The notes beneath the pieces were generated by a model. The model saw only the letters and a list, made by a program, of their open reading frames with translations, did not search any database and was not told where the DNA came from. Below are positions 25,044-33,344 of a DNA stretch of 64,000 bases, one piece after another; the first letter of the stretch is position 1, and every line of letters starts with the position of its first letter. The DNA is from Nitrospirota bacterium (lineage in GTDB: Bacteria > JACPQY01): assembly GCA_016180645.1 (NCBI GenBank), contig JACPAV010000020.1, positions 54,818 through 118,817 of the forward strand, written 5' to 3'. The position numbers were made by a program, and so were the translations under genes.

Positions 25044-25534
25044 GGACTACGTCCACCGACGAACACTTCAACGGCGACTGCGACTACGGCGCGGTTGAAA
25101 TGGCCACACCCCTCGTGACCCTGTGCCTGCGCAGGATCGGGAGGCTCCGCAAAGCCAAGAAGGGTGATCCCGATCTGTTCGAAATGTACTATTGGGATCA
25201 GAGCGTCGTGTTCTTCTCGTGGAGCGATGACCTTATTGAACGCGAGGACACAGAGTTTGAGGACGAGGTGGACAGGGTGCTGGCGGATCAGGGAGTGTAC
25301 GTGTCGAGGACCCGCATCCAGATCCCGGAGCAGCACATCCAGCGGGTCGAGTGCGTGCAGATGGTGGTACGCGATGACGCGGTGGCGTGGACGGCCATCC
25401 CGAAACACTCGGACGTGTACGTTACGACCCACGAAATCAGCGTGCAGCAGCTCCGCGAGATGGCGGCCGCAGGGGGGAGCGTGGCCGAGGCCCAGGGGCG
25501 AAGTTCGGGCACGGCCGCGGCGGAGGTGCGATGA
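25025..25534 (+). CDS. Hypothetical protein
   Basis: 169 residues from the ATG at 25025. Beta-rich (MPTIVLRTTSTDEHFNGDCD; RIQIPEQHIQRVECVQMVV), acidic middle. No family recognised. Its stop overlaps the next ATG. Confidence 0.55.
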   Translation: MPTIVLRTTSTDEHFNGDCDYGAVEMATPLVTLCLRRIGRLRKAKKGDPDLFEMYYWDQSVVFFSWSDDLIEREDTEFEDEVDRVLADQGVYVSRTRIQIPEQHIQRVECVQMVVRDDAVAWTAIPKHSDVYVTTHEISVQQLREMAAAGGSVAEAQGRSSGTAAAEVR

Positions 25535-25782
25535 AGCTCGTATTCGCGGATCGAGACTCGAAGCTCTGGAACGAGGCGTGGGCCTCCCTGGGGGCCACGT
25601 CGGAACCGAACCCGGAATCGGGGGAGGACTGGCAGTACATGGGGACAGCCGAAGCGGAAGACGGACATTGGTACCATGAGTTTCGGCACCGTGACCATCC
25701 CGTGACGGGGACGAGGGAGTATCGGCGATATCGCTCGTTCTATCCGGAGTTGGCGGCAAGCCTCACGCCGGTGGGGGCGTGA
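25531..25782 (+). CDS. Small hypothetical protein
   Basis: 83 residues (MKLVFADRDSKLWNEAWASL), aromatic- and His-rich in the middle (GHWYHEFRHRDHPVTG). ATGA overlaps on both sides. No family recognised. Confidence 0.5.
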   Translation: MKLVFADRDSKLWNEAWASLGATSEPNPESGEDWQYMGTAEAEDGHWYHEFRHRDHPVTGTREYRRYRSFYPELAASLTPVGA

Positions 25783-26207
25783 TGTCGACGAAAGCCGCGC
25801 CCCTGGTCCTACCGGATCCGCTGTTTACCCGAGAGCCTTGGAAGATTCGCCGAAGCGAGGCGGGTGGGTTCTACTGCCAGGGGGATCTCAACAGCGGGTC
25901 AGTCGAGATGGTCTTCCACACCGGGGACATCCGCCAGGCAGACGCGCGCCTGATTGAAGCTGCCCCGAAACTCTACCGGGCGTGCGTGCTGGCCCTCGAG
26001 GTCATCCGCCGCGAGCGACTGGAGGGCTACAACGGCGAAGACGAATTCGTGGATCCGGATGGCGTTCTCGGAATCGGCGATGTGCTCAAGGGAGCGATTG
26101 GCTCGGTGCATCGATCAAACCATAGCGGGGACACCACGGAGGTGACGCAACAACGGACCCTTGAGAGACCGGGATTCGGATTCGATAAGGAACGGCGGGA
26201 ACGATGA
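25782..26207 (+). CDS. Phage-type hypothetical protein with ARLIEAAPKLYRA motif
   Basis: 141 residues from the ATG at 25782. The segment DARLIEAAPKLYRACVLALE is the characteristic helix of a loose family of small phage and prophage proteins. The N-terminal part probably forms strands (REPWKIRRSEAGGFYCQGD). It supports a mobile origin but gives no function. Confidence 0.6.
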   Translation: MSTKAAPLVLPDPLFTREPWKIRRSEAGGFYCQGDLNSGSVEMVFHTGDIRQADARLIEAAPKLYRACVLALEVIRRERLEGYNGEDEFVDPDGVLGIGDVLKGAIGSVHRSNHSGDTTEVTQQRTLERPGFGFDKERRER

Positions 26208-26422
26208 ACAAGGCGGCGAACCTTCGCGAGCGACTGCGAAGATACGAAGACGAACTGGCGCGAAGTCGGGCGCAGTGGCGGTGGGGGGAGACGCGACGGT
26301 TTCAGTCCAGCAGCAGAAAGCTCGCGCGAAGGGCGTGGCTCATCGACCACATTTCGTGCATCAAGGTGGAACTTCGCCGCCTGGAAAAAGAACCTGAGGG
26401 CCCGGAACAGATCGGCCGCTGA
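26204..26422 (+). CDS. Small basic coiled-coil protein
   Basis: 72 residues, almost entirely helical and basic (ANLRERLRRYEDELARSRAQ; KVELRRLEKEPEGPEQ). ATGA overlap with the gene before. Possibly a nucleic-acid-associated structural peptide. Confidence 0.5.
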   Translation: MNKAANLRERLRRYEDELARSRAQWRWGETRRFQSSSRKLARRAWLIDHISCIKVELRRLEKEPEGPEQIGR

Positions 26423-26464
26423 GGATAGCGGCCGGCAGAGCCAGGTCGCGGGGCGCAAAGAGTG

Positions 26465-26803
26465 ATGGACAAGTCCGATCCTGCAAGGGAAACGCTTCCC
26501 GAAGTGATCACGGATACGCAAGGCCGCACGGTCGCAAGCCGGATCCAGACCCCATTCGGCGAAGCCTGGGTCACCAAAGACCGCGGAACGGCGCTCAAGG
26601 CCGGTCTCGTAGGAACGGACAAGAAGACACAGCTCCCCGTATATTACATTTCAGACGATGAGGCTTTGTTCGTGAAAGACCTGAGCGAAGCCGGCAGGGC
26701 GAAGTACCACCTGTTCAAGACGATTTTCGATTCCCCCGCCGGGGCAGGCGATCCTCAACCCCTGAACACGCAGTCAGGCCCACCCAAAGAGCCCAAGAAG
26801 TAG
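26465..26803 (+). CDS. Hypothetical protein
   Basis: 112 residues from the ATG at 26465; a GTG one codon earlier is possible. Beta-rich centre (TVASRIQTPFGEAWVTKDRG; LPVYYISDDEALFVKDL), Pro-rich tail. No family recognised. Confidence 0.55.
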   Translation: MDKSDPARETLPEVITDTQGRTVASRIQTPFGEAWVTKDRGTALKAGLVGTDKKTQLPVYYISDDEALFVKDLSEAGRAKYHLFKTIFDSPAGAGDPQPLNTQSGPPKEPKK

Positions 26804-26952
26804 ATCATTCAATCCCCCCTGGGGAAGAAGAACAAGCCGCATCGAGAACGGAGAAGCCGACCTTGATTGATATGGATCAAGAGTCGCCGACCGAACATAT
26901 GCGCTGCCAAGCCCCGAAGAACTTCAACGGACCACCACGAAACGAGGAAGCA

Positions 26953-27354
26953 ATGAACGACCAAGAGGCATCCGCGAGCGAGGTATTCGGCCCGGTCATC
27001 TGCTCATATACTAGGGCGCAGGCGTTGGAAGACGGCGTCCTTGTGGACGTGAGCGAAACCGCGAAAGAAGCCGGGATCCGATACCCCGTAGCTCTCACGC
27101 GAGCCGTCTGGGGAAAGTATGTGGAAATCCCACCCGGTGTGACGGGCCAGGACGAAAAGGGAAGACTGTGGGACGTCCTATGGATGCTGCGGTGGCAGAT
27201 GCGGCGAGCCAATGGATCGACATGTCTTTTCAAGCTTCATGTCCGTAGCGACAACAGGGAGGTCACACCCCCGCTCGTCACGCTCAAAGCGATCTGCAGT
27301 CCAGGCGATACGCCCGAACCCGTCATCACGATCATGCTGCCGAACGAAGACTAG
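26953..27354 (+). CDS. DUF6573 family protein
   Basis: 133 residues from the ATG at 26953. FGPVICSYTRAQALEDGVLV followed by DVSETAKEAGIRYPVALTRA is the signature of DUF6573, a small family common on plasmids and integrative elements. Its biochemical role is not established. An open upstream extension to 26863 lacks an SD. Confidence 0.8.
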   Translation: MNDQEASASEVFGPVICSYTRAQALEDGVLVDVSETAKEAGIRYPVALTRAVWGKYVEIPPGVTGQDEKGRLWDVLWMLRWQMRRANGSTCLFKLHVRSDNREVTPPLVTLKAICSPGDTPEPVITIMLPNED

Positions 27355-27444
27355 CTCCGCCGGCAGGATGCCGAAGCGGTGCCGGCGGCGCCCCGTCCCC
27401 ATGGGAATTCATCTCGCCGTCCCCGGAGCGGAGCGAAGGGGGAA
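27354..27444. repeat. Repeat families B (copy 4) and A (copy 4), both inverted
   Basis: 27354-27390 is the reverse complement of the B core (CCGGCAGGATGCCGAAGCGG); 27401-27444 is that of family A (GGGAATTCATCTCGCCGTCC, then CCGGAGCGGAGCGAAGGGGG). Intergenic. Confidence 0.7.
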
Positions 27445-27453
27445 GCGGCCAGG

Positions 27454-27527
27454 CCGTGGTCCATGCCGCGCCGTCCTGGGCGCGGCGACATTGCACGGCC
27501 CCGTACCTTCCCTGGCACGGGGATGGC
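27454..27527. repeat. Repeat family E, copy 1
   Basis: CCATGCCGCGCCGTCCTGGG, CGCGGCGACATTGCACGGCC and CCGTACCTTCCCTGGCACGG match 57691-57765 in order. Two small hairpins are possible. Intergenic, between the DUF6573 gene and the next gene. Confidence 0.6.
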
Positions 27528-27629
27528 CGACCCGGCCCACCGGCAGGAAATCGGTGCATTGGAAGTCAAACGAACAAGAAAGGAACGGATGACGATGGCA
27601 GCAAACCGCGAAAACAAGGGAGTTACGCG

Positions 27630-28058
27630 ATGAAGACAGCGGCGAGAAGGCTGGGGACGGTGCTCGTCGGGCTCCTTTCCTGGACATGGACGGAGATTCG
27701 GACCTGGCAATTCAGGCGTTGCGCCTTTCGGCTCGACCGGTTCATGGCGGGCGGACCTCTTCGGCTGGACATGGCGGAGTGGAAGCAGTTCGAGGCGGCG
27801 CAAGAAGGGGTCCGGGGACTCGTCAGCGAAATGAGTGCCATGGGCCTCCAAGGCCTGAAGGAACGGGCCATGATCCGACGGGCGACGCGCAAACACATAA
27901 TGAAAATCAAGCCGAACGTTCCCCTGGGCGTACGGATCGAGTGTCTTTGGACGGGGCTGCGCGCAAAGGCGAGCTCGTGGTGGCGGAACGTCCTGGAAGA
28001 GGGTGAACAGTGGAGAAGGGGAAAGCAATGGGATCAACCAAACGTCCAGGAAGAGTGA
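27630..28058 (+). CDS. Hypothetical basic protein with hydrophobic N-terminus
   Basis: 142 residues from the ATG at 27630. MKTAARRLGTVLVGLLSWTW could be a signal anchor or amphipathic helix; the rest is helical and basic (GLQGLKERAMIRRATRKHIM). No family recognised. It overlaps the next gene by 31 nt. Confidence 0.5.
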   Translation: MKTAARRLGTVLVGLLSWTWTEIRTWQFRRCAFRLDRFMAGGPLRLDMAEWKQFEAAQEGVRGLVSEMSAMGLQGLKERAMIRRATRKHIMKIKPNVPLGVRIECLWTGLRAKASSWWRNVLEEGEQWRRGKQWDQPNVQEE

Positions 28059-28417
28059 AGCGGATTCAGGCCCGCTCGAAAGCCGGCAGCCGGCGGCGAC
28101 GGCACCAGTGCGAGAACTGCGGACGCCGGCTGACGGACGCGGGGATCATTCCTCTGCGTGAAATGTCCGGACTTACGGAGCGGCTCTCCGCCGGGGAAAT
28201 CGTGCCTTCAGGGGAGTGCCGGAGGTGCGGAGCCGTAACGCACCTGGTGGAGAGCCCGATCAACGACCTTGTTAAGGCCGCCCGCGAGGGTCTTTACCAC
28301 CTGGAAGGTGTTTACGACACCACGTCCGATGAAGACTACGGGGGGCGATCGCAAGTGCGCCAGAGCGACCTCCGGACGATTCAAATGCTGCGCCGGGCGC
28401 TGGGACATTTCGCGTAG
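28028..28417 (+). CDS. Rubredoxin-like zinc protein, paralogue 2
   Basis: 129 residues from the ATG at 28028 (a GTG at 28010 is the alternative). A basic N-tail precedes HQCENCGRRLTDAGIIPLRE and SGECRRCGAVTHLVES, then a helical domain. Paralogue of 24630-25043. The stop is 6 bp before the methyltransferase start, so the two are probably co-expressed. Confidence 0.6.
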   Translation: MGSTKRPGRVKRIQARSKAGSRRRRHQCENCGRRLTDAGIIPLREMSGLTERLSAGEIVPSGECRRCGAVTHLVESPINDLVKAAREGLYHLEGVYDTTSDEDYGGRSQVRQSDLRTIQMLRRALGHFA

Positions 28418-28423
28418 CAGGAT

Positions 28424-30139
28424 ATGGCGAAGGAGCGGGTCATTTACGCCGCGGACCTCTTCTGCGGCGCCGGCGGGACCTCGACGGGTCTGGCGCTGGC
28501 CTGCCGTCAGCTCGGCGTGGAGATCGACCTCCTGGCGATCAATCACTGGGACACGGCCATCGAAACCCACCGGACGAATCATCCATGGGCCAGGCACCTC
28601 CACTCACGACTCCAGGACGTCGACCCCAAGAAAGTCGTCCCCAGCGGGCGACTCCATCTCCTGGTCGCCAGTCCCGAGTGCACGCACCACAGCCGGGCCA
28701 GAGGCGGCCGGCCGGTCAACGACCAGCTGCGCGCGTCCGGGTGGCTCGTCCTCAAGTGGCTTCAGGAACTCTATGTCGAGAACGTCCTCATCGAGAACGT
28801 CACGGAGTTCAGGGAATGGGGGCCGCTGGGCGCGGATGGACGGCCCCTCAAGGGCCAGAAAGGAGAGACCTACCGGGCTTTCCTGAACGCCATCCGGTCG
28901 CTCGGATATCGGGTCGAAGAAGGGGTGCTCAATGCCGCCGATTATGGAGATGCGACGACGCGGGAGCGGCTGTTCATCCTGGGGCGGCGTCCGGCACACA
29001 AACGGATCGAGTGGCCGGTCCCCACGCACTCGCGAGAAAAGACAAAAGGGCTCTTCGGGACGCTGAAGCCCTGGCGTCCGGCGAAGGACATCATCGACTG
29101 GTCCCTACCGGGGGAGTCGATTTTCAGGCGGAAAAGACCGCTGTCGGCGAAGACCCTGGCGCGCATTGAAGCCGGACTCAGGAAATTCGGCGGGAAGGCG
29201 GCGGAGCCTTTCCTCGTGCTCCTGCGGGGAACGAGCAAGACACGCAGCGTGAAGCTGCCCTTGCCGACGATCACGGCCGGAGGCGGACACGTAGGTGTTG
29301 TTCAGCCCTTCCTGCTGGCCATCGATCACCACGGTGGAAACGGCCAACAGGTGAGAGACGTAAAGGATCCGGTTGCCGCGATCACCACCAAAGCGCGCAT
29401 CGCGCTGTGCGAGCCGTTCATTCTGTCGCACCGGACGTTCAAGAACGAGGCGGTGGATTCGATCCATCGGCCGCTACGAACGCTCGTCGGCACGGGCCGG
29501 GACATCAAGGTGGTACAGCCTTTTGTGATCTCGGCGGGAGGTCCTGAAGGACAGGGACGGAAGCCGAAGAGCGTCGGAGAGCCTCTCAGCACCGTTCTCA
29601 CGGAAAACCGATCCAGCCTTCGCAGCCGCTACGGCGGAGTAGGCAGGGCGCTCGTCCAGCCCTTCATCGTTGAAGTCGGGCACGGCGGAGCCGATAGCCA
29701 CCGGGCCCACTCGGCCGAGGCCCCACTGGGGACGGTCACCGCAGTAAACCACTACGGGGTGGTGGATCCCCATCTGATCAAATTCTACAAGGACGCGAAA
29801 ACGCAGAACCAGCCGGTGACACGACCACTCGACACGATTACCACACGGGACCGGTTCGGACTCGTCCATCCCCTCCTTGGGGAGGGCAAGGATGGAACGC
29901 GCTACGCGATCGACATCCTGTTCCGGATGCTGAGGCCGGGCGAACTTGCGGCGGCCATGGGATTCGGCAGGGACTACCGATTCAGCGGCACCCAGAGCGC
30001 CCAGGTGCGGCAGATCGGCAACGCGGTACCGGTGAAACTGGCCATGAACCTTTGCCTCTCGCTCCTCAGCGAGGTCGCCGCGCGAATGGAAGCCGGCGGG
30101 AAAGAGACGAAAGAACAAGATGCGAAACAGGCAGCGTGA
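28424..30139 (+). CDS. DNA (cytosine-5) methyltransferase, phage-type
   Basis: 571 residues. Motif I DLFCGAGGTSTGLA (11-24) binds SAM; motif IV ASPECTHHSRA carries the catalytic Cys (SPEC instead of the usual PCQ context, about residue 84); ENV (about 124) is motif VI; GDATTRERLFILGRR is motif VIII; QIGNAVPVKLA (about 529) is motif X. A long target-recognition region has at least five QPF/EPF-type internal repeats, a layout seen in phage Dcm-like enzymes. Likely role: self-modification of element DNA against host restriction; no cognate endonuclease was seen. A family D repeat is read in frame at 29608-29645 (SSLRSRYGGVGRA). Confidence 0.92.
   Translation: MAKERVIYAADLFCGAGGTSTGLALACRQLGVEIDLLAINHWDTAIETHRTNHPWARHLHSRLQDVDPKKVVPSGRLHLLVASPECTHHSRARGGRPVNDQLRASGWLVLKWLQELYVENVLIENVTEFREWGPLGADGRPLKGQKGETYRAFLNAIRSLGYRVEEGVLNAADYGDATTRERLFILGRRPAHKRIEWPVPTHSREKTKGLFGTLKPWRPAKDIIDWSLPGESIFRRKRPLSAKTLARIEAGLRKFGGKAAEPFLVLLRGTSKTRSVKLPLPTITAGGGHVGVVQPFLLAIDHHGGNGQQVRDVKDPVAAITTKARIALCEPFILSHRTFKNEAVDSIHRPLRTLVGTGRDIKVVQPFVISAGGPEGQGRKPKSVGEPLSTVLTENRSSLRSRYGGVGRALVQPFIVEVGHGGADSHRAHSAEAPLGTVTAVNHYGVVDPHLIKFYKDAKTQNQPVTRPLDTITTRDRFGLVHPLLGEGKDGTRYAIDILFRMLRPGELAAAMGFGRDYRFSGTQSAQVRQIGNAVPVKLAMNLCLSLLSEVAARMEAGGKETKEQDAKQAA
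29608..29645. repeat. Repeat family D, copy 3
   Basis: CCAGCCTTCGCAGCCGCTAC then GGCGGAGTAGGC, in frame inside the methyltransferase target-recognition region. Confidence 0.7.
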
Positions 30140-30315
30140 TTCGGATCGAAATGAACCGGACACGAGAGAGACGAGCGCGTGCGAGCGCCTGCCGTGCAAC
30201 ATGCGGCCCATCCGTGGGCCTCTTCCTCTCACGGTACTGCGCCATCCTTGGCTGGTGCCCACTGGCGCGCCTTGCCGGGCATGGTAAAATGAGCTTCGTG
30301 ACTGCTTCGGAGACC

Positions 30316-30528
30316 ATGACGAGAATCGCTCGGGACCCGCACATCTGCGGTGGCTCACCTTGCGTCAAGGGTACCCGCATCCCCGTGTCTGTGATCCTCT
30401 CACACTTGGCGGCAGGAGAGAGTTTGGATGAACTCCTTGGCGGATTTCAGGGTTTGACCCGTGAGGACGTTTACGCCTGCCTGGCCTACGCCGCCATGAG
30501 CCTTTCCGATCAGCAGGCCACGCCTTGA
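30316..30528 (+). CDS. DUF433 antitoxin-like protein
   Basis: 70 residues from the ATG at 30316; an ATG at 30289 is possible but overlaps a TAAAAT -10-like box. RIARDPHICGGSPCVKGTRI then PVSVILSHLAAGESLDELL is the DUF433 signature with its C-terminal helix-turn-helix. DUF433 proteins pair with DUF5615 PIN-like proteins, here the next gene, as a VapBC-like unit and probably repress their own promoter. Confidence 0.85.
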   Translation: MTRIARDPHICGGSPCVKGTRIPVSVILSHLAAGESLDELLGGFQGLTREDVYACLAYAAMSLSDQQATP

Positions 30529-30564
30529 CGCCCGCCTGCCGGCGGATCATGTGCCACCTCCCAC

Positions 30565-30909
30565 GTGAAGTTCTTCGTTGACGAAAACGTCTCACGAGAT
30601 GCCGTTGAGGTCCTGCGTTTTTTCGGTCATGACGTCACCTATGTGAATGAGACGGCCGACCGGGGCCGCCCTGACACTTGGGTGTTTGAGAGGGCCCAGA
30701 AGGAGGGAAGGCTGATCGTGACTCGAGACCGTGCTCTGGCGGGAAAGTGCAAGAGTGGATCAACCGGCGGCATCTTGATTGCCGAGGGCAATCTGACTCG
30801 CGAGGAGGAAGCCCGTTTGGTTCGGAAATATCTTTCTGTCTCCGACCCTGGGCACATTCGAGGCAAACTGGTCGTTCTCGTACCGGGAAAAGCTCCAGAG
30901 TATCTGTAG
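30565..30909 (+). CDS. DUF5615 PIN-like toxin
   Basis: 114 residues from a GTG at 30565. KFFVDENVSRDAVEVLR gives the N-terminal DEN acid pair; later GRLIVTRDRAL supplies the RD motif of PIN-like DUF5615 proteins, presumed ribonucleases. With the DUF433 gene it forms a toxin-antitoxin-type pair, inserted behind the methyltransferase. Confidence 0.85.
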   Translation: MKFFVDENVSRDAVEVLRFFGHDVTYVNETADRGRPDTWVFERAQKEGRLIVTRDRALAGKCKSGSTGGILIAEGNLTREEEARLVRKYLSVSDPGHIRGKLVVLVPGKAPEYL

Positions 30910-31000
30910 GATCAACGGGGCCGATTGCCCCGGCCGGCGCAAGCTCTTCAATCTCTGACGGGGCGCTTCACGTCCCTGGTTTCCCCTTTTGTCTCCATGA

Positions 31001-31038
31001 TTCCGGCGTCCCGTTCGGAGGTGAACGGGACGCCGGAA
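31001..31038. repeat. Perfect 16-bp inverted repeat
   Basis: TTCCGGCGTCCCGTTC (31001-31016) and GAACGGGACGCCGGAA (31023-31038) around the loop GGAGGT. It ends exactly where the copy of the methyltransferase 3' end begins. Confidence 0.85.
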
Positions 31039-31085
31039 GATGAACCTTTGCCTATCGCTCCTCACCGAGGTCGCCGTGCGGATGA
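31039..31085 (+). pseudogene. Duplicated 3' end of the methyltransferase gene
   Basis: ATGAACCTTTGCCTATCGCT and CCTCACCGAGGTCGCCGTGC correspond to 30047-30091 (MNLCLSLLSEVAAR) with about five substitutions. The toxin-antitoxin pair lies between the two copies. Nothing else was recognised from 31086 to 31187. Confidence 0.75.
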
Positions 31086-31187
31086 CGGGCGAAGAGGGAG
31101 ACCCAGGCCACGACGGGGCTCGCCTCGCCGCGTAGGTAGACCCGGAGCGGAAATGTCAGGTGGCGCGTAGGGCTGGCTCGGGCTCGT

Positions 31188-31265
31188 GATCCCACCACCT
31201 GAAACCGGCCCAGAGGGCCGAGAAGACCTAACCGCCTTCGGCGGTGTTTCAGGTGGTGGGATGAT
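31188..31265. repeat. Repeat family C (palindromic), copy 5
   Basis: GATCCCACCACCTGAAAC and GTTTCAGGTGGTGGGATGAT arms; the only copy not touching a coding frame. Confidence 0.85.
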
Positions 31266-31301
31266 GCCGATGAACGACGGAGCATTTCCTGAAACGGAGG
31301 G

Positions 31302-31886
31302 ATGATGGAAACAGGAACCAGGGCAAGACGGGAAGGCGACTCGTGGGTGATTCGAAGGAACGGCGAAATGGCCGGGGTGCTGCCGGGAGGGTCTTCCGAA
31401 CAACACATCCTATTTTGCATGAAGCTCGCGGGAAGCGGGCGTCCCATCATCCAGGAGAGTCATCCGGCGGAAACCCTGGCCGAATTGCGGGAGCGGACGG
31501 GATACGGGTTCTGTTCCGGGCCGAACTACTGGTTCGGGATGGCCCTGGAGAGGGGCGAGTGGGACGAGTACGGCGATTTCGCGCGTTGCCTGGAATCCGG
31601 CCGCAGTTACCTCTACGGGAATAGCGTGTCGCCCGAAGCGATGGCCAGGAAGAAAACGGCGCTCACGCGAGAGTTCGCGCTGGCGGCGCGTTTCTGTTTC
31701 GACCATCCGGACGTTGAACTGTCGCTTGAAATCCGAAGCGGGCGCTCGGGCAACATCGTGAGGGATTATCGGATCCGGCGGCGCGGCGAATACGTCGAAA
31801 TCGAGCTCCCGCACCATGACGCCGGGGGCGAGCGGGGCTGGATCACGCGCGACTGCAAATACAGGCATCTCGTCAACGTGGACTGA
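31302..31886 (+). CDS. Hypothetical protein
   Basis: 194 residues (MM start; SD GGAGGG). Mixed content with Cys and aromatic residues (GYGFCSGPNYWFGMALERGE; ARFCFDHPDVELSLEIRSG). No recognised family. First of a run of closely spaced genes to 34387. Confidence 0.6.
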   Translation: MMETGTRARREGDSWVIRRNGEMAGVLPGGSSEQHILFCMKLAGSGRPIIQESHPAETLAELRERTGYGFCSGPNYWFGMALERGEWDEYGDFARCLESGRSYLYGNSVSPEAMARKKTALTREFALAARFCFDHPDVELSLEIRSGRSGNIVRDYRIRRRGEYVEIELPHHDAGGERGWITRDCKYRHLVNVD

Positions 31887-31925
31887 AACCGAAACGAAAT
31901 GCGCATGAATTCCAAAGGAGGCGTT

Positions 31926-32255
31926 ATGCCGGACGTACTGACCGAGGAAGAAAAGGCCGTGGCCCGTGTTGGCAAAAAGCTCGAAGCCATCAAATTGTTT
32001 CGGGCGCGCACGGGAAGCAATTTGACCATCGCAAAAGAAGCCGTAGAAGTGTTCCAGCGCGAACACGGATACGCCGAACCGGGCGGGGAATACGTCCGAA
32101 GGTTCGGAACTTTCAATTGTCGCTTCGAGGATGAAATCAACGCCGAAATTGAGGCCGGGTCGAAATTCCTGGGAGTCCATTCGATTCAAGTCCAAAAGAT
32201 CGGCGGAACGGATACGGAACTGCTGGTGCATTTTCAACGACCTTGCGGCCGATAG
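31926..32255 (+). CDS. Protein with ribosomal L7/L12-C-terminal-like helix pair
   Basis: 109 residues; SD AAAGGAGG. The segment KLEAIKLFRARTGSNLTIAK EAVE resembles the C-terminal domain of L7/L12 (KxxRxxTGLxLxxAKxxVE), a motif reused in many small bacterial and phage proteins. The rest is unrecognised. Function unknown. Confidence 0.55.
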   Translation: MPDVLTEEEKAVARVGKKLEAIKLFRARTGSNLTIAKEAVEVFQREHGYAEPGGEYVRRFGTFNCRFEDEINAEIEAGSKFLGVHSIQVQKIGGTDTELLVHFQRPCGR

Positions 32256-32264
32256 AGGGCTGCC

Positions 32265-32537
32265 ATGAGCGCAAAAGAAGAAGTCATTTGTGAGGCGCGC
32301 AATGCCGCACATGTCACCGAAGATGCAGAAGGGGTCAATAAGGGTTTCGTGGATGACGCCGACCGTCATCTTTTGGAGCTTCTTCTGATCCGGGAAAACG
32401 AGGCTATGGAAAGGGGACAGGTCGCCGACTCCGTGATTCGAAAGATCCTGGAGTCCGGGTTGGAATGTTTCCGCCGGCATCTGCCGGGAAATATCCGGGC
32501 CGGAGAGCGCGGGGACACGGCGCAGGAGACGACATGA
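32265..32537 (+). CDS. Small acidic helical protein
   Basis: 90 residues (MSAKEEVICEARNAAHVTED). Predicted helical; no family recognised. The stop overlaps the next start by ATGA. Confidence 0.5.
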   Translation: MSAKEEVICEARNAAHVTEDAEGVNKGFVDDADRHLLELLLIRENEAMERGQVADSVIRKILESGLECFRRHLPGNIRAGERGDTAQETT

Positions 32538-33070
32538 AAAACATCGAACGAAGCACGGGGACACCGATTCGCGTGAACGGGCTCCCCACCGGGTTTCTTG
32601 CCGGGGGCGGTTATTCAGGATGCACGGACAAACTGGACCGAACGGTCCAAGCGGCGGCCGAACTGCTCACGCGCGAATTCGGATGCAAGATTCAAATCCG
32701 GTTCAATTCCGACCGGGAAAGCGGCGGGGCCTTTATCGAACCGCCGCCGGCGGGCGAGTTGGGAATTTGCGCGGGCTATTTGCTCGTGCCCCCGAAAGGA
32801 ATGAGCCGGGGAAAATGGATGGGCCTTCCCATCGGAACATGGCGCGAGGTCGGACGCAAACGGTTTTACGTGGCGTCCAACGTCGGAGTGGGGATGCTTC
32901 GAAATCCTCTGATGGCCGATAAGGGATACGTTAAGGACGAGACGGATCACCGCTATTCCTACCGATTCCACCGCAATATCGCGGGTGCGCTTGTGTGGAT
33001 TCTCGAACACGTGGATCGGGCCACATGGACGACACTGCACACAACCGGGAAGGAGGAGATCAATGGCTGA
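32534..33070 (+). CDS. Hypothetical protein
   Basis: 178 residues from the ATG at 32534. Alpha/beta composition (AAAELLTREFGCKIQIRFNS; NIAGALVWILEHVDRATW). No family recognised. It overlaps both neighbours. Confidence 0.55.
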   Translation: MKNIERSTGTPIRVNGLPTGFLAGGGYSGCTDKLDRTVQAAAELLTREFGCKIQIRFNSDRESGGAFIEPPPAGELGICAGYLLVPPKGMSRGKWMGLPIGTWREVGRKRFYVASNVGVGMLRNPLMADKGYVKDETDHRYSYRFHRNIAGALVWILEHVDRATWTTLHTTGKEEING

Positions 33071-33344
33071 CGCCTTCCCCGGCCGTATCAGTCATGAAAA
33101 GTCGGCGGCAAGCAACGTACTGACCCATACCCCGTACCGATTCTTGTATCAGACGACACCGCGCATCGGCGGTCCCGGCTGGGCCTACGGGTGGGTGTCC
33201 TATCAGAATCCTTCCGGTCTGCCGGGCCTTGTTCGATCTTTGGAAAGAGAATCCCGGCGGTTGGGAAATGAATGCCGGTTCCGGGCCGACGAAGTGCATT
33301 CGGAAGATTTCGACCATCCGGACAATAAGAGGGGAGGACAATGA
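33063..33344 (+). CDS. Hypothetical protein
   Basis: 93 residues from the ATG at 33063; SD AGGAGGAG. Aromatic-rich centre (PYRFLYQTTPRIGGPGWAYG). ATGA overlap with the next gene. No family recognised. Confidence 0.5.
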   Translation: MADAFPGRISHEKSAASNVLTHTPYRFLYQTTPRIGGPGWAYGWVSYQNPSGLPGLVRSLERESRRLGNECRFRADEVHSEDFDHPDNKRGGQ

